A stretch of 64,000 nt of DNA from Malaciobacter halophilus (GTDB lineage: Bacteria; Campylobacterota; Campylobacteria; Campylobacterales; Arcobacteraceae): positions 20,694-84,693 of the forward strand of contig NZ_NXIF01000008.1 of the NCBI RefSeq assembly GCF_002837275.1. Direction: 5' to 3'. Shown here in pieces: positions 57,675 through 64,000 of the stretch. Each line of letters starts with the position of its first letter. Position 1 is the stretch's first letter. Below the pieces are notes generated by a model. The model had not been told where the DNA came from. It did no database searches and saw nothing but the letters and a program-made list of their open reading frames with translations. The position numbers and the translations under genes were made by a program.

Positions 57675-59856
57675 TATTTACTCCTAACTTAATACTAAAT
57701 TTAGCTCCATTTTTAGTATTCTCTACCCAAATACTGCCATCCATCTTATCTTCTATTATTAATTTTGCCATATACAGCCCTATTCCATGGCCATTCTCCT
57801 TTGTTGTATAATATGCTTTAAATATATTCCTTATATGCTCTTTTGGTATCCCTCCTCCGTTATCCTCTATTTGTATTATCACATCTTCTTTCTCATTTCT
57901 TATCTCTATTCTTATCTTCCCTTCTTTTACCTCTTTATTCTTTCTTCTTTTTACTATTGCATCTTTTGCATTATTTACTATATTTAATAAAATTTGCATT
58001 AGCTCATTTTTATACCCTAATATATTTAATCTTGCACCTTCTTCTACTTTTATCTCTGTTTTTATGTAATTATATTTTATATTATGATTTATTATCTCTA
58101 ACATCTTTGTTACTGCTTCTGATATATTAAAGCTTACTTTTCTTGTTGATGGCATTATAAAGTTTTGGAAGTCACTTATTGTTTCTCCCATATATTTTAC
58201 TTGTACCATTATATCATTCACAAATTCGTTATTCTCTTCATCTATTTGTTTATTATTTGTTTTATTATATATCTGCTCTTGTGCTATTGTTGTTATCTCT
58301 AATAATGGTGTCTTCCATTGATGCGCTATTGATGAAAATATCTCCCCTATCTCTGCTAATTTTGATTGTTGTATCATAAACTCTTGATGTTTTATCTTCT
58401 CTTCTAAAGCTAATCTCTCTTTAGTAATATCAATAAAAACTGTAAATTTACCTTTAGTATTAAATATTCCTTCATGATATTGAGTTTGATTTATTATAAA
58501 AATTCTACAGTTATTTTCACTTATAAAAGCTATTTCATCAGGATTATTCTTATATTTGTTATATGTTCTTAATTTTTCTAAGAGTAAATCAAAACTATTA
58601 TTATCTAAAAAATTTCGTAGTGTCACTTCTTTAAAAAAAGGCAGTTGCAATAATTCTTGAAATTGAGAGTTTGAATTTACTATTTTTCCTTTGTCATCTT
58701 GCCAAACAACAGGAGTTTTAATTGCATCTAATAATACTTTATCTACTTCAACTCTTTGTTCAATCATTTTTCCACTTTTGATTTTGAAAAAAAGAATATA
58801 TAAAAGTAATAAAATCACCATTAATAAAAATGGTGAAACAATAAATACAAAATCTATTAAAATATTATCTTCTTCAAAAATAGACAAAGAAGAGTTAACA
58901 TAAGTAAAAGGTTTATGTAAAGTCAATGGATTAAAATTATGTTCTTTTATCTTTTCATAATTGAATATATAAACAAAATCTTTATTTATAACTACTTTTT
59001 CATTAATTACTTCATGATTTAATAAACCCATTAGTAAATCTATTGCTTTTTGGGCCAGTATTTTATTATCAAGTAGTTTTCCACCAATAACATTTTGTTT
59101 ACTATTTATAGTATTTGTAATAAATACTAAAGAGTTTAAAGAGTTAAATAGATTTGAAATATCATTAAAAGATAATAAATTTGCATTTTCATCTTTTTTT
59201 AGTTTTACATATAATATAACTTCGTTTTCTTTTAAATTTGATAATTGTGACTTCAAAGAGTCTAAACTATCATAAGAAGTATAAACAATTTTGAAAGATT
59301 TATCTTTTAATACTTCATTATATTTTATATAAATATTTTTTTTATTTGATTTTATATTCTCATCAATTATATGTATTTTTTTTATTTTAGGTAAAAATTT
59401 ATAAATTAACTCTATATTATCTAAAATATTGACTCTTTTTAAAATAGCAAATACTTCTTTGTTTAAGAGTCTTTTTTCATAAGCACTTTCATCTCCTATA
59501 TAAATAATCTTTTGCTCTTTAGTTAATATATTTGAATTATTTTTTACAAACTCCATGGCATTAGAACCAATAGCAATTATTATATTATAATTATTTTTAC
59601 TATTTTCAATGGCATAAAGATTTCTAAATGTTTGTGTATATGTTTTATCATTTATTCTTAAAGAGTTTAAATATAATATATTAGAAGCTATATTCTCTTT
59701 TTTTAATCTATCTAAAATTGGATTAGTAATCATATCACTAAATTTATATCCAAGATGATAGGAGTTAATTATTAAAACACTATTTTTAGCAAAAACATGC
59801 GATGAAAGAAGAGAAATAAATAAAAAAATTAAAAAAAAATTAAATTTGTATTTCAT
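57649..59856 (-). CDS. Histidine kinase with periplasmic ABC-substrate-binding-like sensor
   Basis: 735 residues. A signal peptide (FNFFLIFLFISLLSSHVFA) leads into a periplasmic ABC-substrate-binding-like domain (about 25-320; SVLIINSYHLGYKFSDMITN, IIIAIGSNAMEFVKNN), a membrane helix (about 330-352), a PAS domain (about 370-480), then HisKA with the His in SSIAHQWKTPLLEI and ATPase motifs NIVNNAKDAIV, EDNGGGIP, HGIGLYMAK. The transmitter half (57721-58400) uses ATA for nearly all Ile and lacks the ACT/GCT/TCT codons common elsewhere in the gene. Partner is the response regulator just downstream. Signal unknown. Confidence 0.9.
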   Translation of the reverse strand: MKYKFNFFLIFLFISLLSSHVFAKNSVLIINSYHLGYKFSDMITNPILDRLKKENIASNILYLNSLRINDKTYTQTFRNLYAIENSKNNYNIIIAIGSNAMEFVKNNSNILTKEQKIIYIGDESAYEKRLLNKEVFAILKRVNILDNIELIYKFLPKIKKIHIIDENIKSNKKNIYIKYNEVLKDKSFKIVYTSYDSLDSLKSQLSNLKENEVILYVKLKKDENANLLSFNDISNLFNSLNSLVFITNTINSKQNVIGGKLLDNKILAQKAIDLLMGLLNHEVINEKVVINKDFVYIFNYEKIKEHNFNPLTLHKPFTYVNSSLSIFEEDNILIDFVFIVSPFLLMVILLLLYILFFKIKSGKMIEQRVEVDKVLLDAIKTPVVWQDDKGKIVNSNSQFQELLQLPFFKEVTLRNFLDNNSFDLLLEKLRTYNKYKNNPDEIAFISENNCRIFIINQTQYHEGIFNTKGKFTVFIDITKERLALEEKIKHQEFMIQQSKLAEIGEIFSSIAHQWKTPLLEITTIAQEQIYNKTNNKQIDEENNEFVNDIMVQVKYMGETISDFQNFIMPSTRKVSFNISEAVTKMLEIINHNIKYNYIKTEIKVEEGARLNILGYKNELMQILLNIVNNAKDAIVKRRKNKEVKEGKIRIEIRNEKEDVIIQIEDNGGGIPKEHIRNIFKAYYTTKENGHGIGLYMAKLIIEDKMDGSIWVENTKNGAKFSIKLGVNNENIIARR

Positions 59857-59862
59857 TTTTTA

Positions 59863-59868
59863 ATTATA
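59863..59868 (-). promoter_or_regulatory. -10 box for the kinase gene (likely leaderless)
   Basis: Minus strand reads GTTATAATTAAAAAATG: TATAAT ends 6 bases before the ATG and no ribosome-binding site fits. Confidence 0.55.
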
Positions 59869-59947
59869 ACAGATTATTTTAAAACTAATGCTTTTTATTT
59901 ACTAATTATAAATAAAAAGATATATATTTTATTAAGATAAAAATAGT

Positions 59948-59953
59948 TATAAT
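59948..59953 (+). promoter_or_regulatory. -10 box for pyrBC
   Basis: AAATAGTTATAATTTTCAG: TATAAT 30 bases before the pyrB ATG at 59984, with AAGGG between. Confidence 0.6.
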
Positions 59954-59983
59954 TTTCAGTTTGTAAAAAAATAAGGGTTGTTT

Positions 59984-60916
59984 ATGGATACAGTTTATAA
60001 TAAGAAAGATCTTATCGGATTAAGAGAGTTGTCTAAAGAAGAAATTTTATATTTTTTAGATTCAGCACAGCAGTTTAAAGACTTAAACAATTCAGAAATA
60101 AAAAAAGATAAATTACTCCATGGAAAAACAGTAATAAATGCTTTTTTTGAAAACTCTACTAGAACAAGAGTGTCATTTGAAACTGCTGCAAAAAGGTTAG
60201 CTGCAGATGCTATTAACTTCAGTTCTTCTTCAAGTAGTGTCTCTAAAGGTGAAACTTTAGTTGATACAATTAGAAATATGCAATCAATGAAAACAGATAT
60301 TTTCGTATTAAGACATAGTGCATCAGGTGCAGCAAGTTTTGTTGCTAATAATATAGATGCATCAGTAGTAAATGCAGGAGATGGAGCAAATGAGCATCCA
60401 ACTCAAGCACTACTTGATTTGTTTACTATTAAAGAACATAAAGGGACATTAGAAGGATTAAATGTCTCAATTATAGGAGATATTTTACATAGTAGAGTTG
60501 CTAGATCAAATATCTGGGCAATGAACAAATTAGGAATGAATGTTAGGATTTTTGGTCCTGCAACTATGATTCCAAAATACTCTGAAGTATTTAATTGTAA
60601 AGTATGTAAAACTATGGAAGAGGCTGTTGAAGGAAGTGATGTAATTATTATGATGAGAATTCAATTAGAAAGACAAAATGAATCTTTAGTTCCTTCAATT
60701 AGAGAGTATTCAAAGTTTTTTGGACTTAATAAAGAACGTATCAAATTATCAAATAAAGATGCAATAATTATGCATCCTGGGCCTATAAATAGGGGAGTAG
60801 AGATAAATTCAGATGTAGCAGACTCACAAAGGTCAGTAATTTTAGACCAAGTTGAAAATGGAGTTGCTATAAGAATGGCAGTATTAAATATTTTGAATCA
60901 AAATAGAAAAGGGTAA
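59984..60916 (+). CDS. pyrB: Aspartate carbamoyltransferase catalytic subunit
   Basis: 310 residues from ATG 59984 (AAGGG 6 bases upstream; TTG 59978 too near to it). It makes carbamoyl-aspartate in pyrimidine synthesis. ENSTRTRVSFETAAKRL is the carbamoyl-phosphate motif, with DGANEHPTQALLDL and IMHPGPINRGVEI for aspartate binding. It is 7 bases ahead of pyrC. No pyrI-like regulatory gene is near. Confidence 0.97.
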   Translation: MDTVYNKKDLIGLRELSKEEILYFLDSAQQFKDLNNSEIKKDKLLHGKTVINAFFENSTRTRVSFETAAKRLAADAINFSSSSSSVSKGETLVDTIRNMQSMKTDIFVLRHSASGAASFVANNIDASVVNAGDGANEHPTQALLDLFTIKEHKGTLEGLNVSIIGDILHSRVARSNIWAMNKLGMNVRIFGPATMIPKYSEVFNCKVCKTMEEAVEGSDVIIMMRIQLERQNESLVPSIREYSKFFGLNKERIKLSNKDAIIMHPGPINRGVEINSDVADSQRSVILDQVENGVAIRMAVLNILNQNRKG

Positions 60917-60923
60917 TTTAAAT

Positions 60924-62210
60924 ATGCGTTTACTAATAAAAAATGGAACTATAGTAAATAATGACAATACGCAAAAAGCAAATGTACTTATTGAAAATGA
61001 TAAGATTATTGATATTATTAATCATGAAGATGTAACTGTTGATGAAACAATAAATGCAGAAGGTATGCTAATCGTTCCTGGATTAATTGATATGCATGTT
61101 CATTTTAGAGATCCAGGATATGAATATAAAGATGATTTAGAATCAGGAAGTAAAGCTGCTGTTGCTGGTGGTGTAACTACATGCTTACCTATGGCAAATA
61201 CTAATCCATTAAATGACAACCGTTCTATTACAGAAGCAATGATAGCAAAATCTAAAAATATTGGCTTAATTGATTTACTTCCTATTGGAGCAATCTCTAA
61301 AGGATTTAAAGGAGAATCAATTGTTGAAATGGGAGATATGATTGAAGCAGGTGCTGTTGCATTCTCAGATGATGGATTACCTGTTACAGATAGCTCAGTA
61401 ATGAGAAGTGCTTTAGAGTACGCTTCAAGTTTTAACTCATTTGTAATTTCTCACTCAGAAGATTGTTGCTTAGCACATAGAGGAGTTATGAACGAAGGTG
61501 AAATCTCAACAATACTTGGCTTAAAAGGTATGCCAAGTGAAAAAGAAGAGATTATGGTTGCAAGAGATATGCTTCTAGCAAAATTAACTGGGGGTCATAT
61601 TCATATTGCACACGTAAGTTCAGAGTGGTCTTTAAAATTAATTGAACTTGCAAAAAAAGAGGGAATAAATGTTACATGCGAAGTTGCTCCACATCACTTC
61701 TCATTTACTGATAAAAAATTACTTACTTATGATACAAACTATAAGATGTCTCCACCTCTAAGAAGCCAAAGAGATATGGAAGCTATGAGAGAAGGATTAA
61801 AAAATGGGCTTGTTGATGTTATTGCAACAGACCATGCTCCACACCATAGCGATGAAAAGTTTGTAGAGTTTGAAAAAGCACCATTTGGTATTTTAGGATT
61901 ACAAACATTAGTTCCATTAACTCTTAAGTTAGTTGAAGATGATGTAATCTCTTTAAACAAAATGGTTGAATTAACATCTTATAAACCAGCTAAATTACTA
62001 AAATTAGAAAACAAAGGGAAAATTGACAAAGGTATGTTAGCAGATATAGCTATAATTGACCCAAATTTAGAATATATTTATGATGATAATTTAAATAAAT
62101 CAAAATCTAAAAATTCACCTTTATTATATGAAAAACTAAAAGGTGCTGCTGTTTATACAATAAAAAGTGGAAATATAGTTTATAAATTTCCAGAGTGTAT
62201 AACAAAATAA
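60924..62210 (+). CDS. pyrC: Dihydroorotase
   Basis: 428 residues, the AllB/PyrC class I type. Metal ligands and substrate residues are all present: DMHVHFRDPGYEYKDDLESG, ISHSEDCCLA, HIHIAHVSS, and the catalytic Asp in IATDHAPHHSDEK. So it appears active, unlike the inactive PyrX copies found next to pyrB in some bacteria. It closes carbamoyl-aspartate to dihydroorotate. Second gene of pyrBC. Confidence 0.94.
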   Translation: MRLLIKNGTIVNNDNTQKANVLIENDKIIDIINHEDVTVDETINAEGMLIVPGLIDMHVHFRDPGYEYKDDLESGSKAAVAGGVTTCLPMANTNPLNDNRSITEAMIAKSKNIGLIDLLPIGAISKGFKGESIVEMGDMIEAGAVAFSDDGLPVTDSSVMRSALEYASSFNSFVISHSEDCCLAHRGVMNEGEISTILGLKGMPSEKEEIMVARDMLLAKLTGGHIHIAHVSSEWSLKLIELAKKEGINVTCEVAPHHFSFTDKKLLTYDTNYKMSPPLRSQRDMEAMREGLKNGLVDVIATDHAPHHSDEKFVEFEKAPFGILGLQTLVPLTLKLVEDDVISLNKMVELTSYKPAKLLKLENKGKIDKGMLADIAIIDPNLEYIYDDNLNKSKSKNSPLLYEKLKGAAVYTIKSGNIVYKFPECITK

Positions 62211-62243
62211 TTAAAAGTAACAGTTAATCTGTTACTTTTAATT
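62209..62243. terminator. Terminator after pyrBC
   Basis: A 15-bp perfect stem (62209-62223 with 62229-62243) and a 5-base loop, just after pyrC and before the end of the convergent hydrolase gene; A/T at both sides. Confidence 0.9.
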
Positions 62244-62253
62244 TAACTAACTA

Positions 62254-63495
62254 TTATTTCTCATTTGCAAGAGTTAATAAAGAGTTTGCAAGTACATTAG
62301 TAGCTTGATAAATATCTTCTAAATTTATCTCTTCTTTTACATTATGACTTATTCCCTCTTTACATGGAACAAATATCATACCAGTATATTTTGATACTTT
62401 AGGCATATGCATTGCATCATGTCCAGCACCACTAGGCATTTTTAAAGATTTTATAGATAATTTATTTGCTTCATCTTCTAATAGTTGTACTATTTTATCA
62501 TCAAGTTTTGTTGGAGTATCTTTACATAGTTGTGTTAGTTCATAAGTTAATCCATCTTCTGTAATAACATCTTTTATTAATTCATTTACTAATTTATCAA
62601 CTTCTAATAAAGAGTCTTCATCAATATCTCTAATATCAATGCCAAGTTTAACTTCTCCTGGAATTACATTTAATACCCCAGGAACTGCATTTGCATAACC
62701 AATAGTAGCTACAACTGTATCACTACCTTTATTTTGTGCAATATCTTGAACACCAATAATAATTTTACTTGCTGTAACAAGAGCATCTTTTCTCATACTC
62801 ATAGGAGTTGCTCCTGAGTGGTCTGCTCTTCCTTTAATAACTAATTCATATCTAATAGGTGAAGCAATCCCTGTAACAATACCTACTGGAATTTGATGAT
62901 TTTCAAGAACTGGACCTTGTTCTATATGTAACTCAATATATGAATGCATTGTATTTTCTTCTAAAACAGCTTTATTAAGTTCATCTACACCACAACCAAA
63001 CTCTTTAGCTGCATCATAAACTGAAATACCTGTTTTATCCTTTAATCTTTTTAAGTCATCAAGATTTAATTTTCCAGTTATAACTTTACTACCTAAAGTA
63101 GCCATGTTAAATCTACTTGATTCTTCACATGAAAAAACAATTAACTGAATTGGTCTTAGATGTTTACAATCATTTTCTTTAATAGTTCTAATTGCTTCAA
63201 GTGCACACATAACACCTAGTGTTCCATCATAGCATCCACCAAAAGGAACACTATCTAAGTGTGACCCAGAAACAACAGGTTCTAAATCTTCAGAACCTGT
63301 TAATGTTGCATAGATATTTCCTATTGCATCTTCTTCTATTTGTAAGTCAATTTCAAGCATTAACTTTTTTAAGTACTCTCTCGCATTTTTTTCTTCAACA
63401 GAAAAAGCAAGCCTTGTAATTCCACCACCATCTAATTTACCAAACTCACTTATTTCAGCAAGTTCACACTTTAGTCTTTGTTCATTAATTAACAT
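62254..63495 (-). CDS. M20-type Zn amidohydrolase (allantoate / N-carbamoyl amino-acid hydrolase family)
   Basis: 413 residues. Zinc-site motifs: SGSHLDSVPFGGCYDGTLGV (His, Asp), SCEESSRFNMATLGS (Glu pair), SYIELHIEQGPVLE (His) and GAGHDAMHM (His). These are the marks of the allantoate amidohydrolase / hydantoin-utilisation carbamoylase / beta-ureidopropionase group. The enzyme opens a ureido group and frees ammonia. It lies 15 bases after a DcuC-type transporter gene, which may bring in the substrate or export a product. Which ureido compound is used cannot be told. Confidence 0.88.
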   Translation of the reverse strand: MLINEQRLKCELAEISEFGKLDGGGITRLAFSVEEKNAREYLKKLMLEIDLQIEEDAIGNIYATLTGSEDLEPVVSGSHLDSVPFGGCYDGTLGVMCALEAIRTIKENDCKHLRPIQLIVFSCEESSRFNMATLGSKVITGKLNLDDLKRLKDKTGISVYDAAKEFGCGVDELNKAVLEENTMHSYIELHIEQGPVLENHQIPVGIVTGIASPIRYELVIKGRADHSGATPMSMRKDALVTASKIIIGVQDIAQNKGSDTVVATIGYANAVPGVLNVIPGEVKLGIDIRDIDEDSLLEVDKLVNELIKDVITEDGLTYELTQLCKDTPTKLDDKIVQLLEDEANKLSIKSLKMPSGAGHDAMHMPKVSKYTGMIFVPCKEGISHNVKEEINLEDIYQATNVLANSLLTLANEK

Positions 63496-63510
63496 ATTTT
63501 TTCCTATTTA

Positions 63511-64000
63511 TTACATAACAACAAGAACAACATACGCTGTAATTAAAGCTAAGACCATTCCAAAAGATGTTCTTTTAACAACATCAATTGTAGAAACTTT
63601 TGCAAAGCCTGCACAAATAATAGCAGCACCTGCTAATGGTGACATTGTTCTACCAATTGCTCCACTTAATGCAGCAAGAGAACCCATATTTTCTATACTC
63701 ATTCCTAAACTTTCAGCATGAGGTGTTACAACTTCATTAAATGCAAATGCTGCAGCATCCCCTGAACCAACAACAATAGCAAGTAAAAATGGTCCAACAG
63801 TTGCACCAATTCCTGCTAAACTTGGATTATTAATTAAAATTTGGATAAATGCATCAACTGCACCTAAAGCTTTAAGCCCAGAAACAAACACAGTAGCAGT
63901 AATAATAATACCTAAAATATTTGCATATGCTCCACCCATTCCATCAAAGAATTTTTTTGAAACTTCTGATGGGCTTGTTCTTGTAACTATTACTGCTATA
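63511..64000 (-). CDS. DcuC-type C4-dicarboxylate transporter, C-terminal part (cut by window end)
   Basis: 163 residues are visible and the frame remains open to the window edge. Marks of DcuC: VVGSGDAAAFAFNEVVTPHA and GAIGRTMSPLAGAAIICAGF, with hydrophobic helices at the end (SFGMVLALITAYVVLVV). DcuC exchanges or exports succinate-like acids under anaerobic conditions in E. coli. The pairing with the amidohydrolase may imply another acid substrate (inference). Confidence 0.85.
   Translation of the reverse strand, partial: IAVIVTRTSPSEVSKKFFDGMGGAYANILGIIITATVFVSGLKALGAVDAFIQILINNPSLAGIGATVGPFLLAIVVGSGDAAAFAFNEVVTPHAESLGMSIENMGSLAALSGAIGRTMSPLAGAAIICAGFAKVSTIDVVKRTSFGMVLALITAYVVLVVM

Noticed and set aside
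57787..58379. Group of Leu/Ser-rich plus-strand frames
   Set aside because: They are antisense shadows of the kinase gene, kept open by the unusual codon choice of that segment.
60924..62210. Inactive dihydroorotase-like PyrX
   Set aside because: All metal-binding and catalytic motifs are intact, so it reads as an active dihydroorotase.

Overview
The window is a 64 kb stretch of an AT-rich, gene-dense chromosome that looks like a member of the Campylobacterota, most likely Arcobacteraceae. Pointers are the class II DAHP synthase, the separate gatC, polysulfide-reductase genes of Wolinella-like size, HQW-type histidine kinases, a LplT-PlsC-acyl-ACP synthetase fusion, and promoters that show a clear TATAAT box but little -35. 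I see no tRNA, rRNA, CRISPR array, insertion sequence or prophage. The genes are chromosomal housekeeping genes with several small accessory modules.

Layout. 1-9.4 kb: the end of a probable dprA, then a minus-strand block in which two nhaA antiporter genes flank psrABC (molybdopterin polysulfide/thiosulfate reductase) and its response regulator, histidine kinase and a separate Cache-type sensor protein. 9.4-25.5 kb: housekeeping genes (murC, an aminotransferase, a COG3400 TrkA-like protein, tgt, gatC, an ArsC/Spx-like protein, DAHP synthase, transaldolase, serB, a metF-like gene, ruvX, acpS, an orphan ABC permease, panC, a CheY-like protein, rimO, tilS). 25.5-35.7 kb: a flagellar block (fliT-like, fliS, fliD, flgK, flgH, a small membrane protein, fliL, motE-like, fliJ, fliQ and a very acidic protein on the minus strand; flgI and fliM divergent on the plus strand). 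35.7-43.4 kb: a nitrogen block with two tandem amt-PII pairs facing a three-gene operon of a PDC-like membrane sensor, a degenerate sigma-54-activator-like Fis protein and glnD, the enzyme expected to modify the PII proteins. 43.4-50.3 kb: the 1155-residue lysophospholipid transport/reacylation fusion, a SulP transporter with a universal stress protein, and rarD. 50.4-54 kb: an arsenic island (arsB, arsC, ArsP-like permease, CxxC redoxin; arsR with a gamma-glutamylcyclotransferase-like gene) controlled by two matching ArsR-type operators. 54-57 kb: a CNNM/CBS membrane protein with a possible pseudoknot leader, lrgAB and a divergent YheO-type regulator. 57-64 kb: a two-component pair, pyrB-pyrC, an M20 amidohydrolase and the end of a DcuC-type transporter.

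The most useful leads are: the pseudoknot-like leader over the ribosome-binding site of the CNNM gene; the perfect palindrome that forms the shared end of glnD and the acyltransferase fusion, so that both proteins end in SNEV; the ATPase-dead activator-like protein between a membrane sensor and glnD; the psr operon with a stand-alone Cache sensor; the paired ars operators with the cyclotransferase gene; several probable leaderless mRNAs; and a histidine kinase whose transmitter half uses Ile codons quite unlike the rest of the gene. No wholly new defence or mobile system was seen.
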